From assembly GCA_947247005.1 (NCBI GenBank), contig OX365944.1, forward strand, positions 8,816,501 to 8,880,500: a stretch of 64,000 nucleotides of DNA, given 5' to 3'. The notes beneath the pieces are model-generated. The model saw only the letters and a program-made list of their open reading frames with translations, had not been told where the DNA came from and ran no database searches. Positions 11,887-25,180 of this stretch are shown piece by piece. Every line of letters starts with the position of its first letter. Positions within the stretch are counted from its first letter, which is position 1. The position numbers and the translations under genes were made by a program. This DNA comes from Spisula solida. Taxonomy: Eukaryota > Mollusca > Bivalvia > Venerida > Mactridae.

Positions 11887-12070
11887 CCGAGTGGTATGGC
11901 TAACTAGGAAGAATTATGAAACTATGGGAGAAACTGGTCCTGAACCATTGGATCAGAGGGAATGGTCACTTATGATGTCAGAGGTTATGGCATTGAAGAA
12001 ACAAATCATATCATTGAAGGAAGAAGTCCAAGACGAACGCTCGGAGAAAGAGCAGGCACTGACAAGGTCA
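11887..12070 (+). pseudogene. Coiled-coil exon-like block (copy B)
   Basis: After a plausible acceptor (TAATTTTTACAG) the frame reads ...KNYETMGETGPEPLDQREWS, then MMSEVMALKKQIISLKEE and VQDERSEKEQALTR: a short leader followed by strong heptad character. Copies at 424-510 and 57124-57210 preserve only the second half. Beyond 12070 the frame runs into non-conserved sequence, and no clear donor or neighbouring exon was found. It may be one exon of a gene family member whose other exons are lost. The parent is unidentified; a MIEAP-like coiled coil is possible. Confidence 0.45.
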
Positions 12071-12499
12071 CCAAACATGATTACATCGTCTTATTTTATA
12101 CCTTGGCTGGTATTTATAAAGCTTCTTAGTGGAAAACTTAGATATTTTGACTTAAGTAAAAAATTTACAAAGCACATATTTCCTGAAAATTGAAGAATAG
12201 CTCATGTTTCCTAAGTGATTATAGTAGCTCTCTACATAATGCATATAATGTATGTAAATAATTCATAATCAGAATTGTATTATTAAGCTGATACACAGAA
12301 GGAAATTTTAAGATTTAAAGAAAATTCTTAGTTTTCTACTAAGATGCTTTATAAATACCAGCCCTGTTTTATTTAACTATTTATTTTACTTCATTTGTAA
12401 CGTTACCATGTAATCGTCCAATATATTCCCGTATTGTACACTCTATCGTCTAGAATAGTATTATATTGCCATATTATATATCTATCAAAAGATTAGGTA

Positions 12500-13092
12500 A
12501 CAAATGTGACCTCTAGTGACTTCACAATGATTTGCCCTTGTGACCGAGTGTTTGACCCCGGATGACCCAACTTGACCTAGATTATGTTAACATTATGTTA
12601 ACATGGTCATTATGACCAAGTTTAATAAAGATTAGGTCAAAATTGTGACCTCTAGTGGCTACACAAGGTTTTCCCATGATTTGACCTTGTGACCTAGTTT
12701 TTTAACCCGGATGACCCAATATCGAACCTGACCTATATTTTGTTGAGATGATCATTGTGACTAAGTTTCATAAAGATGAGGTCGAAATTGTGATCTCTAA
12801 AGCCTACACAACGTTTTTCTATGATTTGACCTTGTGACCTAGTTTTTGATCTCGGATAACCAAATATCGAACTTGACCTAGATTTTGTTGACAAATTCAT
12901 TGTGACCAAGTTTCATAAAGATTAGGTCAGAATTGTGACCTCTAGTGACTACACAAGGTTTTTCCATGATTTGACCTTGTGACCTAGTTTTTAACCCCGA
13001 TGACCCAATATCGAACTTGACCTAGATTCTGTTAAGATGATCATTGTGACTAAGTTTCATAAAGATGAGGTCGAAATTGTGACCTCTAAAGC
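12500..13092. repeat. GACCT satellite, left part
   Basis: About four units of ~140-148 bp containing TGACCTCTAGTGACTACACA, GATTTGACCTTGTGACCTAG and AAGTTTCATAAAGATTAGGT. I know this type of repeat from many bivalve genomes. The array is split by the 19-kb insertion and resumes at 32162. A neighbouring intact unit at 12795-12805 shows the unoccupied target (CTCTAAAGCCTACACAA). Confidence 0.9.
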
Positions 13093-13293
13093 TGTTACGT
13101 AGTCCTTATGAGTTGGTAATGAACGTAACGCTCGTGTATGTATAGTGGCTTTATTTATATAGTTTGTTACATAGTTCATATACATAGTACTTCGCAGGTC
13201 CAACAGCATAAGTCAACTTTTCATACTTTAAACACAATGTTCAGGCTTATGGCCCAAGCTACTCGCTTGTTGACGGCCCACACCTAACTCGTC

Positions 13294-14065
13294 CACACCG
13301 TACAACCGCTGTGTGTAAGGCAGTTCTGTATGTTGAAGGCAGAGACCCACGCGTTTTACGCCACTACAGTGGGGTAAGTATTTGTTATTTTATATGTGTT
13401 TTGCGTTGCTTTTGAAAGTGATCACTTACATATATCGTTCACGCGATGAATGAAGAAAAAGTATATACCATTTATGTTCCCACAAATGCCATATTATTCG
13501 ATTAAATAGGGTTAACGTACGCGATGTTTGCCAAAAGTTCGAATCTTTCGCCTTTGACATTGAATTCTCAACTTAATTCGTGGTTTGGAACATTCCTAAA
13601 ACATTAAATACAAACTTCAATCCTTCTTCAATAAATATGTCGTTTCCGTTTTGGTAAATGTGCATTTTCTGTGAAGATACAGATGTTTAAATTGAACGAG
13701 GTACCAAAAAAATGCTAACGAAATAGGCAGTTCTGTTTTTCGAATGATAACGACAAAGGCAGATCGTTAAATATTAATGCTAACGCAGAGGCAGAGATAA
13801 GAGACTTATGCTAACGACAAAGGCAGAAATTCTAATGACTTGACAGGGCCATAAAACCCCTTTGTACGATTTGTATGTTATAAATTTAACCCAGATTCAT
13901 GTTAGGCTTTATTCCAACGTTCCAAAGTCCATTTCACCAAGAATCACGAGTGTTTATTGGTTATTTTCATCAAGTTGATAAACGGAATACATTACATACC
14001 TGGTGAACCTGACGCCGGCAATCATCGGTTGTGAGTGGCCCTTTATGTCTGTAAATGACGAACTG
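13294..14065 (+). repeat. Left 770-bp inverted repeat of the 19-kb element
   Basis: This matches the reverse complement of 31118-31883, at roughly 90 % identity by eye. It contains four irregular copies of a motif like ATGCTAACGACAAAGGCAG within 13715-13835. Sequence outside it (13093-13293) and inside it (14066-14930) shows nothing recognisable. Confidence 0.88.
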
Positions 14066-14930
14066 GTGTGTTGGGGGGGGGGGGGCATTCAACGCTCCAT
14101 TTGTTATCATGAAGTTAAGAAACGAATAGTTTTTATCATTCTATAGAATACGCGAGTTCGAAATGCAGCAATTCAAATTACTTGACAGGGAACTTAATGC
14201 ACTGTTTGTTTGTACAAAAATGTATGTTTTTTGTATGCTACACATTTTATTTGACTATTTTTTGTGAATAACTCACACGAAGAACATAAGACATAATGTC
14301 GTAAAACATCGTAATGCCCCGATACATTGCTATTCATGTGCAGTCGAACATATGATCTTGGTATTAATCTTCTAAGCAGTCAATGTTGATTAAAATTACC
14401 TGTATTTTATAAATAAAACAGTCATGTTATTTAGACCGTCACAGAGTATACGGTCTTACATCTATTTATGAGCTGACTGCTTAAAACAGTTTGGCAACAC
14501 GTGCTCATGTAGCATCACGTATATCATGTAACACATTATTCCATGCTAAGTTGTTTGGTCTTAATGACATCATCTAACGCCATCCGGACCGCAGATAATT
14601 ATGCAACGAGGCGTAGCATAATACCAATAAGACGAGACGCAAGTACGCGTAAGTTCCTTTATGTATAATTAGATTTACGATGTACAAATGTAGTTGTTAT
14701 CAATAACATTTCATACAAAATCAAAGCGCTGAAAGTCAGCAGTTGTTCGAATGAATACCATTCTGATCACCTCGGCCTGTATGCATTGAAGTATTTACCG
14801 GAGACAAACGGAAATGTCCGAGGTTTTACGATTGAAATACAACGTATATGCGTGCCGGAAATACAAGTCAAATAGTTTTCTGCGGCCAGATAATTTCTAG
14901 TATTTTTCGGTTGCGTGAAGTTGGCAAGGC

Positions 14931-17900
14931 ATTGAACATTGAACATTGAACATTGAACTTTTTTGAATGTAGTTTTAGAAAACAACATTGAACATTGGAT
15001 TTTTTTGAATGTAGTTTTGGAAAACAACATTGAACATTGGATTTTTTTGAATGTAGTTTTGGAAAACAACATTGAACATTGAACATTGGATTTTTTTGAA
15101 TGTAGTTTTAGAAAACAACATTGAACATTGAACATTCGATTTTTTTGAATGTAGTTATAGAAAGCAACATTGAACATTGAACATTGGATTTTTTTAATGT
15201 AGTTTTAGAAAACAACATTGAACATTGAACATTGGATTTTTTTTAATGTAGTTTTAGAAAACAACATTGAACATTGAACATTGGATTTTTTTGAATGTAG
15301 TTTTGGAAAACAACATTGAACATTGAACATTCGATTTTTTTGAATGTAGTTTAAGAAAACAACATTGAACATTCGATTTTTTTGAATGTAGTTATAGAAA
15401 GCAACATTGAACATTGAACATTGGATTTTTTGAATGTAGTTTTAGAAAACAACATTGAACATTGAACATTGGATTTTTTTGAATGTAGTTTTAGAAAACA
15501 ACATTGAACATTGAACATTGGATTTTTTTGAATGTAGTTTTGGAAAACAACATTGAACATTGAACATTGGATTTTTTTAATGTAGTTTTAGAAAACAACA
15601 TTGAACATTGGATTTTTTTGAATGTAGTTTTGGAAAGCAACATTGAACATTGAACATTGGATTTTTTGAATGTAGTTTTAGAAAACAACATTGAACATTG
15701 GATTTTTTTGAATGTAGTTTTAGAAAACAACATTGAACATTGGATTTTTTTGAATGTAGTTTTGGAAAACAACATTGAACATTGGATTTTTTTGAATGTA
15801 GTTTTAGAAAACAACATTGAACATTGGATTTTTTTGAATGTAGTTTTGGAAAACAACATTGAACATTGAACATTCGATTTTTTTGAATGTAGTTTTAGAA
15901 AACAACATTGAACATTGAACATTGGATTTTTTTGAATGTAGTTTTAGAAAACAACATTGAACATTGAACATTGGATTTTTTTTAATGTAGTTTTGGAAAA
16001 CAACATTGAACATTGGATTTTTTTGAATGTAGTTTTAGAAAACAACATTGAACATTGAACATTGGATTTTTTTGAATGTAGTTTTGGAAAACAACATTGA
16101 ACATTGAACATTCGATTTTTTTTAATGTAGTTTTAGAAAACAACATTGAACATTCGATTTTTTTTAATGTAGTTATAGAAAGCAACATTGAACATTGAAC
16201 ATTGGATTTTTTTGAATGTAGTTTTAGAAAACAACATTGAACATTGGATTTTTTTGAATGTAGTTTTGGAAAACAACATTGAACATTGGATTTTTTTGAA
16301 TGTAGTTTTAGAAAACAACATTGAACATTGGATTTTTTTGAATGTAGTTTTGGAAAACAACATTGAACATTGAACATTCGATTTTTTTGAATGTAGTTTT
16401 AGAAAACAACATTGAACATTGAACATTGGATTTTTTTGAATGTAGTTTTAGAAAACAACATTGAACATTGAACATTGGATTTTTTTGAATGTAGTTTTGG
16501 AAAACAACATTGAACATTGGATTTTTTTGAATGTAGTTTTAGAAAACAACATTGAACATTGAACATTGGATTTTTTTGAATGTAGTTTTGGAAAACAACA
16601 TTGAACATTGAACATTCGATTTTTTTTAATGTAGTTTTAGAAAACAACATTGAACATTCGATTTTTTTTAATGTAGTTATAGAAAGCAACATTGAACATT
16701 GAACATTGGATTTTTTTGAATGTAGTTTTAGAAAACAACATTGAACATTCGATTTTTTTGAATGTAGTTTTGGAAAACAACATTGAACATTGAACATTGG
16801 ATTTTTTTGAATGTAGTTTTAGAAAACAACATTGAACATTGGATTTTTTTGAATGTAGTTTTGGAAAACAACATTGAACATTGAACATTCGATTTTTTTG
16901 AATGTAGTTTTAGAAAACAACATTGAACATTGAACATCCGATTTTTTTGAATGTAGTTATAGAAAGCAACATTGAACATTGAACATTGGATTTTTTGAAT
17001 GTAGTTTTAGAAAACAACATTGAACATTGAACATTGGATTTTTTTGAATGTAGTTTTAGAAAACAACATTGAACATTGAACATTGGATTTTTTTGAATGT
17101 ACTTTTGGAAAACAACATTGAACATTGAACATTGGATTTTTTTGAATGTAGTTTTAGAAAACAACATTGAACATTGAACATTGGATTTTTTTGAATGTAG
17201 TTTTAGAAAACAACATTGAACATTGAACATTGGATTTTTTTGAATGTAGTTTTAGAAAACAACATTGAACATTGAACATTGGATTTTTTTGAATGTAGTT
17301 TTGGAAAACAACATTGAACATTGAACATTGGATTTTTTTGAATGTAGTTTTAGAAAACAACATTGAACATTGAACATTGGATTTTTTTGAATGTAGTTTT
17401 GGAAAACAACATTGAACATTGAACATTCGATTTTTTTGAATGTAGTTTTAGAAAACAACATTGAACATTGGATTTTTTTGAATGTAGTTTTAGAAAACAA
17501 CATTGAACATTGGATTTTTTTGAATGTAGTTTTGGAAAACAACATTGAACATTGAACATTCGATTTTTTTGAATGTAGTTTTAGAAAACAACATTGAACA
17601 TTGAACATTCGATTTTTTTTAATGTAGTTATAGAAAGCAACATTGAACATTGAACATTGGATTTTTTTGAATGTAGTTTTAGAAAACAACATTGAACATT
17701 GAACATTGGATTTTTTTGAATGTAGTTTTGGAAAACAACATTGAACATTGAACATTGGATTTTTTTGAATGTAGTTTTGGAAAACAACATTGAACATTGA
17801 ACATTCGATTTTTTTGAATGTAGTTTTAGAAAACAACATTGAACATTGAACATTGGATTTTTTTGAATGTAGTTTTAGAAAACAACATTGAACATTGGAT

Positions 17901-19147
17901 TTTTTTGAATGTAGTTTTGGAAAACACCATTGAACATTGAACATTGGATTTTTTTAATGTAGTTTTAGAAAACAACATTGAACATTGAACATTGGATTTT
18001 TTTGAATGTAGTTTTGGAAAACAACATTGAACATTGAACATTCGATTTTTTTGAATGTAGTTTTGGAAAACAACATTGAACATTGAACATTCGATTTTTT
18101 TGAATGTAGTTTTAGAAAACAACATTGAACATTGAACATTGGATTTTTTTGAATGTAGTTATAGAAAGCAACATTGAACATTGAACATTGGATTTTTTGA
18201 ATGTAGTTTTAGAAAACAACATTGAACATTGAACATTGGATTTTTTTGAATGTAGTATTAGAAAACAACATTGAACATTGAACATTGGATTTTTTTGAAT
18301 GTAGTTTTGGAAAACAACATTGAACATTGAACATTGGATTTTTTTGAATGTAGTTTTAGAAAACAACATTGAACATTGAACATTGGATTTTTTTGAATGT
18401 AGTTTTGGAAAACAACATTGAACATTGAACATTCGATTTTTTGAATGTAGTTTTAGAAAACAACATTGAACATTGAACATTGGATTTTTTTGAATGTAGT
18501 TTTAGAAAACAACATTGAACATTGAACAATTGCTTTTTTTGAATGTAGTTTTGGAAAACAACATTGAACATTGAACATTGGATTTTTTTGAATGTAGTTT
18601 TAGAAAACAACATTGAACATTGAACATTGGATTTTTTTGAATGTAGTTTTGGAAAACAACATTGAACATTGAACATTCGATTTTTTTGAATGTAGTTTTA
18701 GAAAACAACATTGAACATTGGATTTTTTTTAATGTAGTTTTGGAAAACAACATTGAACATTCGATTTTTTTGAATGTAGTTTTGGAAAACAACATTGAAC
18801 ATTGAACATTCGATTTTTTTGAATGTAGTTTTGGAAAACAACATTGAACATTCGATTTTTTTGAATGTAGTTTTAGAAAACAGCATTGAACTTTGAACAT
18901 TCGATTTTTTTGAATGTAGTTATAGAAAGCAACATTGAACATTGAACATTGTATTTTTTTTAATGTAGTTATAGAAAGCAACATTGAACATTGGATTTTT
19001 TTGAATGTAGTTATAGAAAGCAACATTGAACATTGGATTTTTTTTAATGTAGTTTTGGAAAACAACATTGAACATTGGATTTTTTTAATGTAGTTTTGGA
19101 AAACAACATTGAACATTCGATTTTTTTAATGTAGTTATAGAAAGCAA
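14931..19147. repeat. 41/49-bp minisatellite, left array
   Basis: About 85-90 units of ATTGGATTTTTTTGAATGTA followed by GTTTTAGAAAACAACATTGAAC. An 8-bp subunit (TTGAACAT) is present once or twice per unit, giving 41- and 49-bp forms. Variants alternate: GTTTTAG/GTTTTGG/GTTATAG, GGATT/CGATT, and six to eight T. The many long repetitive open frames ('MFNVQCCFPKLHSKKS...') come from the repeat and are not genes. The first unit follows the sequence GCGTGAAGTTGGCAAGGC. Confidence 0.97.
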
Positions 19148-20540
19148 CTCAGAAGGTGTGTATGATGCATTGGTGATTGTCGCTGAATTATGCCTGGTCA
19201 TTATGTACAGGATTGAAATCCCGGTATTGTACGGACATTTTCTTAGTAATCTGCCGTTACCCGTAGTGGCATCTCCGTCTCAGTTGTGTCTTGACACCCA
19301 ACCTGGCTGTACATCATTTTAACTACATTGTATAACTACCGAAAATAATGTGTCCGAACTATGCTTATCACTTCTTTCGGTGCACTACGGACAACTACTC
19401 GTACTATTAATGAGGTGTAGAAGCAATTATTGAACTTGAGTGCGACACTCTGCACTCAAAATTGACAAGACTTAGTTCAATTACAGCTATAAATACATTA
19501 TTTACTCCAAAGTAAGCCACTGTTAATATTCACTAGCGACATAACATTATCCCAAATTCTTTGTAGCAAAATTTGTCACAATAACAATGAACCAATAGAG
19601 TGGATTTCGATATTTGTGTGCTGATTGTAAGTATTGGTTGTAATTACGGGCCCTGCGCGTCCAACTTCTGAGCTCAGCATTTGAGGATATCACAAGTTGA
19701 ACTTCCTTTTAAACACAGAAAGGGAATTTCCAGAATGGTTCCAGAAATTTGCTTTTCCCACTTGAGCACAAGACTACTGCATGTTGTTTGGTCACCTTTC
19801 GCCGCTCTCTGTAACCGCTCTTGGGTGTCTGCCTCGTGGACAATTTTACATTCAACTTACCGCAACTATGCCTGTCGCCTCCTGTACGAAACGGGGCTAT
19901 ACCACTTTACCGGAGATCCACCGACCCTCAACCTTGTTTGACCGTAGTGCATGTGCCATGCCGGTGCGCTAGGGTTAATCACGGTATTGCTACGGTAGAT
20001 CCACGAACATTCCCTTGTATTGTCCTGTTTATACCCGGATTATGCCGATACTTGATATCACTCCCGGTTGTATTAAACGTTTTAAAAACAACCGGCACTT
20101 GAGCCGGTTCATCACGGTCTATCACGGATTGTCCCGGTGGATCCCGGATGTTCATGGTGCCGCCACGTGTGTCTCCCAGGTTAGACATGCCACCCCCCCC
20201 CCCCGGAATCACAAACAGGAAGACACCGGTGACTGTGAGAACGGGGCTTAAGCGGTCCATCACTGTTTATCACGGATCATGCTAGTTGATCCCGGATGTT
20301 CACGACGAAGTAAGGGTGGTTGCCCCGGTAAAACACAGTTTCCCTGAACTTCCCAAACTGAGACGTAGAGAACTAGGGGTTTTGGAACTTATCTTGAATT
20401 TATGTTATGTCGTACATGTAGTAACTTAGACGGTCCCGAGAAATTCGTGATAACGAGAGTCGACTGTACTTACTAGTATGTTGAGCTGTAACTCTTGGCT
20501 ATACGTACCAATTTTTTTACGCGGCCTTTGGTGGTTACAC
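19148..20540. other. Non-coding part of the 19-kb element
   Basis: No gene is recognisable. Between 20110 and 20310 a short phrase (TATCACGGAT...GATCCCGGATGTTCA) occurs twice, about 130 bases apart. A C-run lies at 20190-20205. The overlapping short frames at 19681-20263 have no recognisable domain. Confidence 0.5.
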
Positions 20541-20559
20541 AACACCAATTAGCATTATT

Positions 20560-21190
20560 GTTTAGTCCAATGAAATACGTTTTAGCCACAAATGATGACC
20601 AACCGACATTTATTAAAAAGTTAAAACAATATTCAGTTGAACCGTATAAAGGTTACGACAAAGCATCAAAATGTTCCGCTGCATTTTTCTTCTTAAAAAG
20701 AAATGTTTCTTCCCATGTCGGTCTAGACATTTTAAATACTAATTTCAAATTTCATATAATTTGACTTCCGTAGTTTACGGAAGTCAAATTATTAACATGT
20801 ACATATTTATGAGTAACGACCATTTATACTATTGTGGAGTGAAAGGAATACAGGAGTACTTCTGATCAATAGAATTACCCTGCGAAAGTCGGCTTCATTT
20901 CGCTTACGATAAGGCTGCAAAATTTTCCGCTGCATTTTTTCCCATAAAAAGTAATGTTTCGTCCCATGTCGGGGCTAGACATTTTAAATACCAATTTCAA
21001 ATTTCATTTAATGCTATTCCGTAGCTTACGGAAGTCAAATTATTAAAATGCACACATTTTTTAGAAACGACCATTCAAGCGATTGTTGGGTGCATAAAAT
21101 TCAAGGGGACTTCGGAACGATAGAGTAACCCTGCGTAAATTGGCTTCTTTTCGCTTACAACAAGGCTTCAAAATCTTCCGCTGCATTCGT
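20560..21190. repeat. ~250-bp tandem repeat with perfect hairpin
   Basis: Two full units and a partial one share TTCCGCTGCATTTTTC, CCCATGTCG and TAGACATTTTAAATAC. Each full unit ends in a palindrome. The first (about 20758-20790) is near-perfect: AATTTGACTTCCGTAG then TTTACGGAAGTCAAATT. Confidence 0.75.
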
Positions 21191-22430
21191 TTTTAAATAG
21201 GAAATTAAATGTAATGTTAAAGTATGTCTGTGTTATATTTATTTATAAATGAAGTTAATTATAATAAAACGTTTACGGAGCACTCCTGGCTTCATTACGA
21301 TGAGGTATGTACTATATATGTCTTCGAAGTTTAGTCTACATGGAATATTTATATATATATCTATTTCTCTTTTGAGTCAACGATTAAATGAATATACTGC
21401 ACAACTACTGAAGAGTAACGCCCTTTGCGAGCAGCAAATATAGATAGTTGCTTAAAGCGTGTTTACTGTCAACAATGTCACACGAGTTACTTTGATTACA
21501 GTTTTCGCCAGAAAAGGGGAACAGTATAGTTTATATGTGGTCATTTAGTGATACAAGATTGCTATGTATATTTTTAGTGGTAATGTGTCGATAGGCTTTA
21601 TGATCTTTTATCTATATACATGTATTATCATGATCTACAATAACTGTCTCGAACATTTTAAATCTAACGTTATAGGCTATATTTTTATAAAATTTGGAAA
21701 TGGAATGCATTGATCACCGCAAGAATATCTACTTATTAGCGCTTTTAAAAAAACTATTACATAGACCAAAAAGAACAAATGTCCAACATTTTAAAACACT
21801 TCCCAACCAGCTTCGTCGGGAAATTCACACGTGATCGTTAATTGGGATCTGTATTCTATTAATTATTCTGTAACAAAAATTATGGTGTATAGCTAACTAA
21901 GGTAGCTGGTCAGGCTGTTTAGATAAGACTACACAAGTGGTGGTCATTTATAATGGGTCATTGGAATCAATTACATGGTGCTGTTGATACTGACCTATCA
22001 TGCTGAGACCGCACATATCAAAGGGAGCTCCATTTGGAGCTCTTTCCTGACCACTGTATGTATGAGTGTATTGGCCGTGGGAAATTCAACATCCCATCTA
22101 CGTCATCATTCAATGAGATTTCATTCCTTCATAATTTACGTCATCCATTTCTTTATGGGTGTTTTTTGTAACTTTTGTCACTTTTTAACGTTCATTGTGA
22201 AACTGAACTAGTAATTTATGTGGAACCAATAATAAGAGATCTAGGTTTACTTTCATGTGAGGATAATAGTCGGATTGTTATTTCATTTTGCAAGGAATTC
22301 CTTATAAGTCTGAAGACAAGTAGTAGCCTAGATGTACTAAACCGGTTATAGAGATTGTAGATCCACCTCGATATTATTGGGACCTACATTATATATCGTA
22401 CATCCTGCATTATAATGCATTTTTTTCAAA
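21191..22430. other. Non-coding part of the 19-kb element
   Basis: AT-rich sequence without recognisable genes, repeats or RNA. The short frames present (such as 21249-21443 and 21975-22211) show no domain, no conserved copy elsewhere in the window and no splice context. Confidence 0.45.
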
Positions 22431-22850
22431 GATCGAATTAGCAACTGCGAACTGGAAGCCAGCTTCCAATTCGATTATCACTGTAGACTCGAATCAGCAA
22501 CTGCGAACCGGCAACCAGCAGCCAATTCAAATTTTATTAGAGGATCGATTTTGCAACTGCAAACCGGCACCCAGTTGCCAATTCGAATTTCCTAGTAGAC
22601 TGCGAACAGGCAGTCAGCTACCTCGAATCGGCAACTGCGAACCAGCAACCAGCAGTCATTTCAAATTTTACTAGAGGATCGAACTGGCAACTGCCTATCG
22701 GAAGCCAGCTATCAATTCGATTTTCACTGTAGATTCGCATCAACTGCTGCGAACTGGCAGTCAGCAGCCAATTCAAATTTCACTAGATGATCGAATTGGC
22801 AACCGCGAACCGGCCGCCAACTGCCAATTCGAATTTTCTATATACTGTAT
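22430..22850. repeat. Degenerate ~58-bp tandem repeat
   Basis: About seven diverged units built on GGCAACTGCGAACCGGCAAC and CAGCAGCCAATTCAAATTT. Alternate units are more alike, suggesting a two-unit higher-order period. Confidence 0.8.
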
Positions 22851-23804
22851 GAATTTCAGCAATTCATTTTCGTTATCTATAATTGATAAATAAGTAAATT
22901 CATATGAAACCTTAATTATTGTTTTCACGCGAAAACATCTGCATCATTTGTAAACAAATAAATCTAGCGACCCGTTTAGCAGTTTGAAGAAAAAATAGAC
23001 ACATCAGCAAGCCTACGGACCAAGGGATCAGCAATTATTATTAAAACATAAATATTAGTTTTATTTTGGTTACGAACATTATCCATCCAAAAAATGTAAA
23101 CAGGGTGGGATCAATAAGCATTGAAATATGTCTATATACGGTCATCAATTAATTGCTGCAATATTCACGGAAACAAATTTATTCATTGTATAATGCTACG
23201 GTCACATTTGCCCTACGAGCTCTGTACGAGTTATTTTTGGCGAACTCGCACGGCGTCCGTACGGATATCGAAACTCGTACGAGCATCGTACGGATTTTTG
23301 TGACTCGTAGAGGGCTCGGCGACTCGGTGAAAATTGACAGACTCAGCGAGCATAGAATTGTAATATCTTTATTTCACATGACATTGTTGTATATACACTA
23401 TAACATGCACTGCTATTTTGCTGATACTGCAACTGTATCATGTATCCAAGTTCCAGTAGAAAGACTCTGTCAACAGCAAATACCCAACATCGAAAACAAT
23501 AATCATAATTTAAAAAGTAACGAAAAGTTACGTTTGTTTTTACGTTGAAGCTGAGCATAGGTACGTGGGAATGTATGAGTTGTCGGCCTGATTGCCGGAA
23601 GATTACTAGTGCATGTAGCTATGTGTTATTTTCAGTAGTTATCCAATTTTCACTGCTAGATTGTGTGATGCAAAGTATCTGGGTGCGATACCACAGATTA
23701 TTCCGAGTATAATGAATGGTTCCGCTACACACGAGACCACTAGTACCTCTGGGTTTCCAACCAGTTCACCTCTAGATTGGTGGGAAATATATGTTCATGA
23801 AGTT

Positions 23805-24030
23805 GGCAGGCTAGCGGCCTAGCAGCGTGAAGTTGGCTGCCTAGCAGCGTGAAGTTGGCAGTCTAGCACACAAGCAGCATGGCAGCGTGAAGTTGGCAGC
23901 CTAGCAGCGTGAAGTTGGCGGCCTAGCGCATTAGCAGCCTAGCAACGTGAAGTTGGCGGCCTAGCATCGTGAAGTTGGCGATCGAGCGGTCTTTAAGACT
24001 AGCAGCTTAAAGTTGGCGACCTAGCATACA
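23805..24030. repeat. 23-27-bp tandem repeat GTGAAGTTGGC
   Basis: About nine units of GCAGCGTGAAGTTGGCGGCC plus TA, some with extra insertions. The same core (GCGTGAAGTTGGC) stands once just outside each of the two large minisatellite arrays, at about 14913 and, inverted, at about 29892. Confidence 0.85.
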
Positions 24031-25180
24031 ATATTTCGTAGATCCCACTTTAGTCATCGCATGTCGACACTTAGAATATTTCAAACGGCAATACAATATT
24101 TTCCCCGCAAAATTACCGTTAACTGTTTTTTTCTGTTTGGTGTAGCCGTGTGAGAAGCAAAAGAAATCATCACCACATTAATTTATTGAATCTCGTTTTA
24201 CAGCGATTTTCATATTTCAGTCTATGGACAACGCATATCGACACTCGTTAAGGGCGTTATTTCGTATTTCCGCTTATATAAGTGGGAAAGCTGGTCTTTC
24301 ATACCTTCATGATCATGGATGCCATCAGGAGTGAGGTATCCAGAGTGGTTGATATAATTTGTATGAAATAGTAAAACAACCGACCTAAATTAATTGGCAT
24401 GAAATGAATAACTTTCACTTAGGCTAAATAAAAAATATGTGTGGTTCAGGAAACATTGGTGAAAAATAGGGTAGGTAGGTAGGCATTTGTTTTTAGATGC
24501 AGGTGTTTTTACCGGGAAAATAGTTCAAGCCATAGCACTGTATAAATTGGTATCGTTGACGGTACTTAAAGTATGTACATACAGTATCTCCGACTGACAA
24601 TGAACATGTCTACATGTATTTGATAGAAAAAATAAATATACATGTTTTTACAGAAAATAAAAACGTCAGTCTATTATAACATGATTGATGTACATATCAT
24701 ACAGAATCGCCTACAATAATAAAATTTATCAATAAATAGCAGAGACTGTAGTCTCTGTAAATACGTAAATACACAGTTTCTGTCGGAAAGAAATCTACAG
24801 CAAAAAAATATAATCATGGTCATAAAATACATTCAAAAATAGCAGACTTAGTTAAGAAATTACTGGTAGACAAATTATTTTTCTCCAACAAATTTTGTTA
24901 GAAAGGACTTGAATGTAAGCCGAAACACTCCTTAAGACTTTCTTAATTTTATCTCATGAATTATTAACCTTATTTCCAAAGCGAGCAAAGTTCGAATCCC
25001 GGGGGAAGTTAGGTTATAACTGAAGGAGTCGTTTGGTGAGACGCCAGCTAGTTCATGAATGGTTACCATAAGCCCATCTCTGCCAGGCTCCGGCAATACA
25101 TATATGAGAATGGGTTCGGGTTATTTTGCTAGTGTGGGGGTCTGACCAGCTATATTTTATCCAAGTTGGTACCCACTAGA
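24031..25180. other. Non-coding part of the 19-kb element
   Basis: No gene is recognised. At 24987-25000 the sequence GTTCGAATCCCGGG matches a tRNA B box, but no A box or cloverleaf could be placed, so it is at most a decayed SINE. Confidence 0.35.

Larger units (their letters stand above)
10958..12130 (+). repeat. Diverged partial third copy of the duplicated segment (copy B)
   Basis: 10958-11340 matches 56294-56690 (for example TTTCTTAATGCAACC and GGCTGCTATGTGAATCCG). 11370-11630 matches 160-420 and the corresponding part of copy C, with about 170 bases missing between the two blocks. After 11630 copy B carries 371 bases absent from the other copies, then rejoins them at 12002. It is clearly more diverged than copies A and C are from each other. 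Confidence 0.8.

Noticed and set aside
14767..19116. Many long repetitive open frames (MFNVQCCF..., KLHSKKSNVQ...) in the left array, and the same in 28303-29880
   Set aside because: They follow the 41/49-bp minisatellite in several phases on both strands and lack start, stop or splice context. They are by-products of a repeat with few stop codons.
14931..19147. CRISPR array
   Set aside because: The repeat is continuous tandem DNA without unique spacers, there are no cas genes, and the genome is eukaryotic.
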